Shown one piece after another: positions 33,262-39,754 of a stretch of DNA of 39,754 nucleotides (positions are counted from its first letter, which is position 1; the number at the start of each line of letters is the position of its first letter). This DNA is from Bacteroidaceae bacterium (GTDB taxonomy: Bacteria; Bacteroidota; Bacteroidia; Bacteroidales; Bacteroidaceae). The stretch spans positions 1 through 39,754 of the forward strand of contig JAILQO010000052.1 in NCBI GenBank assembly GCA_024698925.1. The letters run 5' to 3'. Below the pieces are notes generated by a model. It saw nothing but the letters and a program-made list of their open reading frames with translations, ran no database searches and was not told the DNA's origin. The translations under genes were made by a program, and so were the position numbers.

Positions 33262-36114
33262 ATGCTTAAAAGACGTTATTTCGTCATATATCTTCTGGTC
33301 TCGATGATTGGCCTGTTTGTGGCTTCTGCGGCAACTCCCGCGAGGCACATGGGCCGTATGCCTCAGCGACCTGATACGTTGCAGCTGGATATCCCGCCTT
33401 TGGATTCTTTGCGCAAGGGCATTCAGTTCCCTGATAGCGTACAGGCCGACACGGCCCGCTACATCATCGTTCATGGCGATACCGTCTATCTGGGTCGCGC
33501 TGGCCACACGGGCTTGGACACGGTCGCGATTGATTCCAGCAAGCAGAGCAAGAGCGCGCTGGATGCTCCCGTGGACTTCACGACCAAGGACTCGCTGACG
33601 TTTGATTACGTCAACAACCGCGTGAATTTCTACGGCGAGGCCAATATCAAGTACCAGAATCTGGAACTCACCTCCGACTTGATCACGATGAGTGTGGACA
33701 GTAGCATTGTTCACGCCCTCGGTCGTCGCGACTCGTTGGGCAATATGGTCGCTCCGCCACTCTTCGCGCAGGGCGACGACCAGTACGAGCCGGATCAGAT
33801 AGCCTATAACTTCAAGACGCGTAAGGCATTTATCAACAATGTCTTCACCCAGCAGGGCGAAGGCTATATGATCAGCAAGGACAGTAAGCGCGACTCCGTA
33901 GGAACGATGTTTGTTGCCAATGCGCAGTACACCACCTGCGACGCCAAACATCCTCATTTCTATCTCGCGCTGACGCGTGCCAAGGTGCGACCCGGCAAGG
34001 ACGTTGTCTTCGGTCCTGCCTACCTCGTCGTGGAGGATGTGCCGCTACCGCTGGCTATTCCCTACGGCTTCTTCCCCTTCTCGAGCAAGTACTCCAGCGG
34101 TATCATCGTGCCTACCTATGGTGATGAGATGACGCGTGGCTTCTATCTTCGCGATGGTGGCTATTATTTTGCGATCAACGACCTGATGGACCTCAAGGTA
34201 CTGGGCGAAATCTACACGAAAGGCTCATGGGGCCTCTCCGGCCAGAGCAACTATCGCAAGCGCTACCGTTTCAGCGGTGCCGTCAATCTGGCCTATCAGA
34301 ACACCGTCGAGGGTGAGAAGAACATGCCGGACTACTCCGAGGCCACCAGCTTCAAGATTCAATGGAGCCATCGCCAGGATGCCAAAGCCAACCCGGCCCA
34401 GAGTTTCTCGGCCAGTGTGAACTTTGCCACCTCCAGTTATGAGCGCAACAATCTCACGTCGATGTACAATCCGCAGGCCTATACCCAGAGCACCCGCACC
34501 TCGTCCATCTCCTATAGCCGTACGTTTGCGGACATTGGCTTGACGCTGTCCTCTACGATGAACCTCTCACAGAACATGCGCGACTCCAGTATCTCCATGA
34601 CGCTGCCCTCGCTGAATGTCTCGCTGGCCCGCTTCAATCCTTTCAAGCGCAAGAAGCAGGTAGGTGCTGAGCGCTGGTACGAGAAGATTGCCATGAGTTA
34701 TACGGGAACTTTCTCCAACAGCATCAATACCAAGGAGGACAAGCTCTTACATTCCGACCTGATTCGCGAGTGGCGTAATGGTATCAAGCACTCGATACCC
34801 GTCAGCGCCTCCTTTGCGCTCTTCAACTATGTCAACGTGACGCCTTCCTTCAGCCTCACGGACCGTATGTACTCCTACCGCACCAACCGCTCCTGGAACC
34901 AGACCACGCAGCGCGAGGTGGTCGATACCGTCTATGGCTTCAACAACGTGTTTGACTACAGTCTCGGCGTCTCGGCTTCCACCAAGCTCTATGGCTTCTA
35001 TACGCCGCTTATCGGTAAGAAGATTCATCAGATCCGCCACGTGCTGACCCCTACGGTAAGCTTCTCCTATACGCCTGATTTCAGTTCCTCGCGCTACGGC
35101 TACTATGACACCTACGTGAAGACCGACGCCAAGGGCAATGTGAGCACCGTCACCTATTCCCACTATCAGGGCTCGCTCTATGGGTCGCCTGGCTCGGGAA
35201 TGACGGGTAGTGTCAATATGGATGTCTCCAACAACGTGGAGATGAAGCTCCGTACCGACAAGGACTCTACGGGTTATAAGAAGGTCAGTTTGATTGACGA
35301 GTTAGGTGGCTCTTTGGGCTACAATATGGCCGCTCGTACGCGTCCCTGGAGCGACCTCAATGTGCGCCTGCGCCTGAAACTCTCCAAGAGTTACACCTTC
35401 TCGATGAATGCCCAGTTCGCGACCTACGCCTATGAGTTCAACGATGCCGGTAATGTCGTTGTCGGCGAGCGCACCGAGTGGAGCTACGGCCGCTTTGGCC
35501 GCTTCCAAGGCACCAGCCAGAACCTCTCCTATACGTTCAATAACGAGACTTTCAAGAAGTGGTTCGGCAAGGACGACGGTAAGGACAAGAACCGTCGTGG
35601 CCGCAACGAGGATGACGACGAAGAGGAAGACTATGATCGCGACCTCAACGAGACCAACCTCGACCCCGATATGGAGCGTGGCAAGCGTGGTGCCCGTCGC
35701 GACAGCAAGGAAGGCGAGTTGGACGAGGACGGCTACGTGAAGTTCAAACTCCCGTGGTCCTTCTCCATTTCTTACGGCGTCTCGATGCGCGAGGACACGC
35801 AGGCTGAGATCAATGTCAGTAACATGCGCTATCCTTACAAGCTGACCCACACCCTCAACTTCTCGGGCAACCTGCAGATTGCCTCCGGATGGAATATCAA
35901 CTGGTCGTCAGGCTATGACTTCAACTACAAGAAGATGTCCATGACTACGGCCTCCCTCTCGCGCGACCTCCATTGCTTCGGTATGTCCTGTAGCGTGGTG
36001 CTGTCGCCCTATACCTCCTATAACTTCACCTTCCAGGCCAACTCCTCTACGCTGGCCGATGTCCTGCGCTGGAAGAAGCAAAGCAGTTATAGCGGGCAGT
36101 TGAATTGGTACTAA
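33262..36114 (+). CDS. LptD-like outer-membrane LPS assembly protein
   Basis: 950 aa from the ATG at 33262, chosen because AGGTGA sits nine bases upstream and a signal peptide follows directly (MLKRRYFVIYLLVSMIGLF, then ASAA). The in-frame ATG at 33190 precedes the promoter. Residues about 100-230 form an OstA-like beta-jellyroll (DSLTFDYVNNRVNFYGEANI, LTSDLITM), and the rest is a beta-barrel rich in alternating aromatic strands, ending in WY. This is the organisation of LptD, which inserts LPS into the outer leaflet. A charged insertion (about 769-824, rich in D, E, K and R) interrupts the barrel. The BACON-like lipoprotein follows in the same transcript. Confidence 0.85.
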   Translation: MLKRRYFVIYLLVSMIGLFVASAATPARHMGRMPQRPDTLQLDIPPLDSLRKGIQFPDSVQADTARYIIVHGDTVYLGRAGHTGLDTVAIDSSKQSKSALDAPVDFTTKDSLTFDYVNNRVNFYGEANIKYQNLELTSDLITMSVDSSIVHALGRRDSLGNMVAPPLFAQGDDQYEPDQIAYNFKTRKAFINNVFTQQGEGYMISKDSKRDSVGTMFVANAQYTTCDAKHPHFYLALTRAKVRPGKDVVFGPAYLVVEDVPLPLAIPYGFFPFSSKYSSGIIVPTYGDEMTRGFYLRDGGYYFAINDLMDLKVLGEIYTKGSWGLSGQSNYRKRYRFSGAVNLAYQNTVEGEKNMPDYSEATSFKIQWSHRQDAKANPAQSFSASVNFATSSYERNNLTSMYNPQAYTQSTRTSSISYSRTFADIGLTLSSTMNLSQNMRDSSISMTLPSLNVSLARFNPFKRKKQVGAERWYEKIAMSYTGTFSNSINTKEDKLLHSDLIREWRNGIKHSIPVSASFALFNYVNVTPSFSLTDRMYSYRTNRSWNQTTQREVVDTVYGFNNVFDYSLGVSASTKLYGFYTPLIGKKIHQIRHVLTPTVSFSYTPDFSSSRYGYYDTYVKTDAKGNVSTVTYSHYQGSLYGSPGSGMTGSVNMDVSNNVEMKLRTDKDSTGYKKVSLIDELGGSLGYNMAARTRPWSDLNVRLRLKLSKSYTFSMNAQFATYAYEFNDAGNVVVGERTEWSYGRFGRFQGTSQNLSYTFNNETFKKWFGKDDGKDKNRRGRNEDDDEEEDYDRDLNETNLDPDMERGKRGARRDSKEGELDEDGYVKFKLPWSFSISYGVSMREDTQAEINVSNMRYPYKLTHTLNFSGNLQIASGWNINWSSGYDFNYKKMSMTTASLSRDLHCFGMSCSVVLSPYTSYNFTFQANSSTLADVLRWKKQSSYSGQLNWY

Positions 36115-36130
36115 ACAATTATACACAAAT

Positions 36131-36802
36131 ATGAAAAAGACATTTTATCTGATTGGATTGGCAGCAGGGATGGCGCTGATGGCGGGTCTGTCTGCTGCAT
36201 GCACCGGTGAGAACGAGTATCATACCAGCAAGCTGTATCGTCCGTTGCCTTCTACGGCGCTCTACGTCTATGCGGACCAGTCGCTGGATTCCATTGCCTT
36301 CACCACGACCGAGTCCTTCAAGATTACCACCAGCCAGTCCTGGTGCACTATTGCTGAAGGTTTTGAGGAGCTGACCAACCGCTACGCCAATACGATAGTC
36401 CAATGCGTGGTTCCCATTCGGTTGGAAGCCAACACAACGGGCGTTGACCGTTCCTGCGTGATTAATATCGAGGCTGGTGAATATCCCATCTCCACCACGA
36501 TCTATCAGACGGCGTCGCTCAATATCACGTGGCCCAACCTGAGTTACGTGTCAGAGTGGGAGCTGCCTGCTACAGCCACCGAGGCGCAGCTGGCCTTCAA
36601 CACTTATGACCGTTGGGAGTTGAGCACCAAGGAGGGTGATTGGATCACGATTCCTGCCGACAGCGTTGCAGGTGGCAGGGGCCCGAAAACTGTGACCTTC
36701 ACGTTCACCAAGAATCCTGCAGCCGATCGTCGTGACACCCTCTACCTCACCTCGCGTGGTGTGACCGATACGATTCCCGTGGTGCAGCTGCGCCCCGAAT
36801 AA
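36131..36802 (+). CDS. BACON-like lipoprotein
   Basis: 223 aa. Lipoprotein signal peptide (AGMALMAGLSAAC, Cys24), then two beta-rich segments that look like BACON domains: about 45-132 (FKITTSQSWCTIAEG, RSCVINIEAGEYPISTTIYQTA) and about 138-222 (WELSTKEGDWITIPADS, DTLYLTSRGVTDTIPVVQL). BACON domains are common on Bacteroidetes surface lipoproteins and often bind carbohydrate or mucin, but the role here is unknown. It lies 16 bp after the LptD-like gene. Confidence 0.8.
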   Translation: MKKTFYLIGLAAGMALMAGLSAACTGENEYHTSKLYRPLPSTALYVYADQSLDSIAFTTTESFKITTSQSWCTIAEGFEELTNRYANTIVQCVVPIRLEANTTGVDRSCVINIEAGEYPISTTIYQTASLNITWPNLSYVSEWELPATATEAQLAFNTYDRWELSTKEGDWITIPADSVAGGRGPKTVTFTFTKNPAADRRDTLYLTSRGVTDTIPVVQLRPE

Positions 36803-36803
36803 T

Positions 36804-36900
36804 CGTCATTCATCATTAGCTTCGCTGACTTTTGTCACGACTCGGCAAATCAAGCAAGCTTGTTTGCACTCACTGCTCCAAAAGTTCGTCATTCGTCATT
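36804..36900. repeat. Composite palindromic repeat before the GH51 gene
   Basis: GTCATTC-type heptamers (36804-36816 and 36885-36900) flank an imperfect palindrome: ACTTTTG (36828-36834) pairs with CAAAAGT (36879-36885), and the centre has CAAGCAAGCTTG. A TTG at 36864 inside it is in frame with the GH51 gene but is not a credible start. Confidence 0.65.
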
Positions 36901-36911
36901 CTTTTTTCCTT

Positions 36912-39401
36912 ATGAACTCCCGCTCCTCCCTTGTCCGCCTCTTTGTGCTGGCGCTGACCTGTCTGCCCACGCTGGCTTTTGCCAACGTGCCCGACTCCGT
37001 CTATCTCTTTTCCTATAATACAGCCCCTACGTCGGGCCTCGCCTTTGCGTGGTCCGGTAACGGACAGACGTGGCGTAGCATCGCCGGTGGTGCCACCTTC
37101 GTTGGTAGCGACTTCGGTACATGGGGTGCAGAGAAGAAGATGTACACACCTGTGCTCTATCAGTCTGCCGATGGCCTTTGGAACTTGGATTTCAAGCTCA
37201 ACGACCGTGTGAGCCAGTATGGCCATTGCACCTCCACCGATTTGATTCATTGGCGTCCCCAGGATTATATCTATCTGCAGGATAAGCAGGCCGTGGAGGC
37301 CTACCTCGACGGCGTGGGTCGTGCGGCCTATCAGAAAGCCGTTGTCCAGGGCGTGGAGCGTCAGGGTAGCATCAACCGTGTACCCTATGCGATGGTGGAG
37401 CAGATGGAGAATGCCAAGGCAGCCCAGGCTGCACGCAGCCGTCGCGATGGTGAGTCATTAGCCGATGACGAGCGCCGTTTCCACAACGACCTCAACGCCT
37501 CGCTTTCAGCCCGTGTGACCATTGATGCCACAGCGCCCAAGGCCATCTCCGACAAACTCATGGGCATCTTCTTCGAGGATATCAACTATAGTGCCGACGG
37601 CGGTTTGTATGCCGAGCTCATTCAGAACCGCGACTTTGAGTACAGCGAGTCCGATCGTGGCCGCGAGCCCAACTGGACAGCTACCAATTCATGGTCGCTC
37701 GTGGGCGAGGGCACGACGTTCACCATCGATACTGCAGATCCGATTCATCCCAACCAGCAGCACTATGCCGTGCTCGACGTGCAAGTCGTGGGGGCTGCCC
37801 TTGTCAACGACGGCTTCGACGGCATTCCCGTTCGCAAGGGCGAGAAATATGATATCAGCCTCTTTGCCCGTCAGCTCCTCGGACATAAGGGCGAGGGCAG
37901 TATCTGCGCGATGCTGGTGGCCGATAAGAAAGTGATTGCAACCACCTATCTCAAAGCGCCGAAGGCCACTTGGACACAGCTCAAGGGTGTGCTCACGGCC
38001 AAGGCTGATGCCTCCAATGCCGAGTTGCACATTGCCTTCCGCGACGAGGGTACCTATGCGCTGGACTTCGTCAGCCTCTTCCCGCAGAAGACCTTCAAGG
38101 GTCGTAAGAACGGTATGCGCCCCGACCTCGCTCAGGTGCTGGCCGACCTGCATCCTCGCTTCATGCGCTTCCCTGGCGGCTGCGTAGCCCACGGCGACGG
38201 TATCGGCAACATCTACCATTGGAAAGAGACCATCGGGCCGCTGTGGGAGCGTCACCCCTTGCGCAACATCTGGGGTTACCATCAGTCCCGCGGCCTCGGC
38301 TACTTCGAGTTCTTCCAGTTGTGCGAGGATCTCGGCTGTGAGCCCTTACCCGTCCTCGCCGCTGGCGTCCCCTGCCAGAACAGCAGCACGGGTGGCGACG
38401 GTCAGCAGGGCGGCATCCCCTTCGGTCCTGAGTTTGACCAATACCAGCAGGATGTCTTGGATCTCATTGAGTGGGCCAACGGCGACCCCAAAACCAGCAA
38501 GTGGGCGCGGATGCGTGCAGAGGCAGGTCACCCCAAACCCTTCAACCTCAAGTATCTCGGCATCGGTAATGAGGACCTCATCTCCGAAGTCTTTACCGAG
38601 CGTTACCTGCGCCTCATCAAGGCCGTGAAGGAGCGCTATCCCGAGATCATCGTCTGCGGCACCACGGGCCCCTTCTTCGAGGGCTCCGACTACGATCAGG
38701 GCTGGCGCTTGGCCAAGGATAACCACATCGACATGGTCGATGAGCACTACTACGTCTCGCCCGGCTGGTACATCAACCATCAGGACTTCTATGACCATTA
38801 CGACCGTTCCGCCTCCAAGGTCTATCTGGGCGAGTACGCCAGCCACGGCCCCGGGCGTCGCTCCACCATCGAGACCGCTCTGACCTGTGCGATGCACATC
38901 TGCGGTCTGGAGCGAAATGGCGATATCGTGGCTATGAGCAGCTATGCCCCGTTGCTGGCCAAGCACGGCCACACCCAATGGAACCCGGACCTCATTTATT
39001 TCGATAATGAGCATGTCTATCCCACCGTTGACTACTGGGCACAGATGCTTTGCGGCCAGAGTCAGGGCGATCGCTACCTTCCGTCCACCATCCAGGCTAT
39101 GCAGCAGCGTGACGGTCGTGAGGTGCCGGTAGGGGAGGAGTTGGCCCGTAGGCTCACCGTCAGCACCGTGCGTGACACAGCTACAGGCAAGACCTACGTG
39201 AAGCTCATCAATCTGCTACCCATGTCCATGACCACGCAGCTCGATGCCCGTGGCTTCACCCTGCCCGCCACAGCCACCTTCCGCAGGCTCGCAGGCGCAT
39301 GGAACAGCACCGAAGCCCGTGCCTCCGAGCCCGCCACACTCGACCTCTCAGGCGGCACAATCACGCTGCCACCCTATAGCTTCACCGTCGTGGAGTTCTA
39401 A
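36912..39401 (+). CDS. Secreted GH51 alpha-L-arabinofuranosidase with N-terminal extra domain
   Basis: 829 aa from the ATG at 36912, followed at once by a signal peptide ending LAFA. GH51 catalytic residues are present: acid/base Glu554 (LGIGNEDLISEVF) and nucleophile Glu641 (YLGEYASHGPG). The usual GH51 start (KLMGIFFEDINYSADGGLYAELIQNRDFE) appears only at about residue 205. A CBM4/9-like region lies within about 235-400, and the C-terminal beta-sandwich ends FTVVEF. Residues about 25-115 form an additional domain resembling the first blades of GH43/GH32 propellers (YTPVLYQSADGLWNLDF, STDLIHW). Likely releases L-arabinose from arabinan or arabinoxylan. Confidence 0.9.
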   Translation: MNSRSSLVRLFVLALTCLPTLAFANVPDSVYLFSYNTAPTSGLAFAWSGNGQTWRSIAGGATFVGSDFGTWGAEKKMYTPVLYQSADGLWNLDFKLNDRVSQYGHCTSTDLIHWRPQDYIYLQDKQAVEAYLDGVGRAAYQKAVVQGVERQGSINRVPYAMVEQMENAKAAQAARSRRDGESLADDERRFHNDLNASLSARVTIDATAPKAISDKLMGIFFEDINYSADGGLYAELIQNRDFEYSESDRGREPNWTATNSWSLVGEGTTFTIDTADPIHPNQQHYAVLDVQVVGAALVNDGFDGIPVRKGEKYDISLFARQLLGHKGEGSICAMLVADKKVIATTYLKAPKATWTQLKGVLTAKADASNAELHIAFRDEGTYALDFVSLFPQKTFKGRKNGMRPDLAQVLADLHPRFMRFPGGCVAHGDGIGNIYHWKETIGPLWERHPLRNIWGYHQSRGLGYFEFFQLCEDLGCEPLPVLAAGVPCQNSSTGGDGQQGGIPFGPEFDQYQQDVLDLIEWANGDPKTSKWARMRAEAGHPKPFNLKYLGIGNEDLISEVFTERYLRLIKAVKERYPEIIVCGTTGPFFEGSDYDQGWRLAKDNHIDMVDEHYYVSPGWYINHQDFYDHYDRSASKVYLGEYASHGPGRRSTIETALTCAMHICGLERNGDIVAMSSYAPLLAKHGHTQWNPDLIYFDNEHVYPTVDYWAQMLCGQSQGDRYLPSTIQAMQQRDGREVPVGEELARRLTVSTVRDTATGKTYVKLINLLPMSMTTQLDARGFTLPATATFRRLAGAWNSTEARASEPATLDLSGGTITLPPYSFTVVEF

Positions 39402-39446
39402 AAGCGCTCTTTTTACGTAGCGAAATCGCACTTTTTTCACTTTTTG

Positions 39447-39478
39447 TTTGGTCATCTCGCAGAAAAGCTATACTTTTG
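39447..39478 (+). promoter_or_regulatory. Bacteroidetes promoter for tRNA-Ser/SRP RNA
   Basis: TTTG at 39447-39450 and TACTTTTG at 39471-39478, 20 nt apart, 27 nt before the tRNA. Confidence 0.75.
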
Positions 39479-39505
39479 CACCCGCAAAACTCAAGAAGCT
39501 TGCTC

Positions 39506-39593
39506 GGAGAGGTGCTCGAGTGGCTGAAGAGGCACGCCTGGAAAGCGTGTGACCGGCAAAACTGGTTCGCGAGTTCGAATCTCGCCCTCTCCG
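39506..39593 (+). tRNA. tRNA-Ser(GGA)
   Basis: The 88-nt size with a long variable arm is typical of tRNA-Ser. Acceptor GGAGAGG (39506-39512) pairs with CCTCTCC (39586-39592); G39593 is the discriminator base. Anticodon stem CACGC/GCGTG with loop CTGGAAA gives anticodon GGA at 39540-39542. The T-arm contains GTTCGAATC. CCA is not encoded. Confidence 0.93.
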
Positions 39594-39634
39594 CAGAGAA
39601 GTCAGAAAGAGTAAAGCGCTACGTACAGCAGACA

Positions 39635-39732
39635 TGGGAAAGTCCTGTACGGCCAGCTCCCTTCGAATCCCCCAGGGCTTGACCGCAGCAAGGGTAGTTG
39701 GTTGTAGCGGCGCGATGCAGATCGCTTTCCCA
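39635..39732 (+). ncRNA. ffs: Signal recognition particle 4.5S RNA (small bacterial type)
   Basis: A single long hairpin of about 98 nt. TGGGAAAG (39635-39642) pairs perfectly with CTTTCCCA (39725-39732); then GGCCAGCT pairs with AGTTGGTT and CCCTT with AAGGG. The apical part contains CCAGG and GCAGCAAGG, corresponding to the Ffh-binding internal loop of 4.5S RNA (CAGG opposite AGCAG). The lower strand has GCGCGATGCAG, like the GGGATGTAG of other 4.5S RNAs. It targets membrane proteins with Ffh. It lies 41 nt after tRNA-Ser and may be co-transcribed. Confidence 0.85.
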
Positions 39733-39735
39733 CCC

Positions 39736-39754
39736 GCCTCTTTAGCTCAGTTGG
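39736..39754 (+). tRNA. 5' end of a further tRNA (partial)
   Basis: GCCTCTT followed by TAGCTCAGTTGG has the acceptor strand and D-arm start of a tRNA, cut by the window edge. The anticodon is outside, so the isotype is unknown. Confidence 0.7.

Noticed and set aside
32590..33957. 455-aa minus frame across the HD and LptD-like genes
   Set aside because: Covers two real genes and their promoter on the other strand, with no recognisable features.
39476..39682. 68-aa open frame at the right end
   Set aside because: Overlaps tRNA-Ser and the SRP RNA; its sequence is explained by those RNAs.

Overview
The window looks like chromosomal DNA from a Bacteroidales bacterium, most likely Prevotellaceae or a close relative. 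The reasons are: promoters of the Bacteroidetes type (TTTG about 20 nt upstream of TAnnTTTG) before at least seven genes; the thrS-infC-rpmI-rplT block; Bacteroidetes-typical families (BACON-like lipoprotein, C10 streptopain-type peptidase with a type IX-secretion-like tail, DUF1573, DUF2264, DUF4286, an LptD-like OstA protein); and kdgK-eda sugar-acid genes. I see no prophage, insertion sequence or CRISPR array. Genus is inference only.

Layout. 1-2,900: the tail of an unidentified gene, long hairpins, then rpiB and tkt (minus strand, non-oxidative pentose phosphate pathway). 3,000-7,880: a proteostasis stretch with htpG, tRNA-Arg(ACG) and clpC. 7,900-11,635: translation block thrS-infC-rpmI-rplT, closed by a bidirectional terminator. 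11,678-18,905 (minus): a probable operon reading DUF4286, ruvC, tandem ABC ATPase, L,D-transpeptidase, GH43+CBM6-like, GH43+ricin-like. 19,000-20,900: DUF1573 and DUF2264 secreted proteins. 20,900-21,740 (minus): YtxH and holin-like envelope pair. 21,900-26,400: SPOR lipoprotein, ruvX, def, TPR protein, periplasmic cyclophilin. 26,500-27,900 (minus): metallo-beta-lactamase-fold hydrolase and rsmG. 28,000-36,800: kdgK-eda, DUF3298 lipoprotein, C10 peptidase, HD phosphohydrolase, LptD-like outer-membrane protein, BACON-like lipoprotein. 36,900-39,400: GH51 arabinofuranosidase. 39,440-end: tRNA-Ser(GGA), SRP RNA and the start of another tRNA.

Functional themes. Most of the window is housekeeping. 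Two GH43 enzymes, one GH51 enzyme, the DUF2264 protein and the KDG kinase/KDPG aldolase pair fit use of plant arabinose- and uronate-containing polysaccharides, but no SusC/SusD pair is present, so this is not a classical polysaccharide utilisation locus.

The most unusual signal is in the gaps between genes. At least eight of them carry short, degenerate arrays with a strict 7-bp period. The heptamer sequence differs from gap to gap and can change within one array without breaking phase (17 consecutive units at 27,156-27,274). Some arrays form inverted pairs, run onto start or stop codons, or appear to have become protein sequence: the signal peptide of the TPR protein lies inside one. A separate G/C-rich palindromic repeat sits twice around the rpiB start and supplies an N-terminal extension of RpiB.
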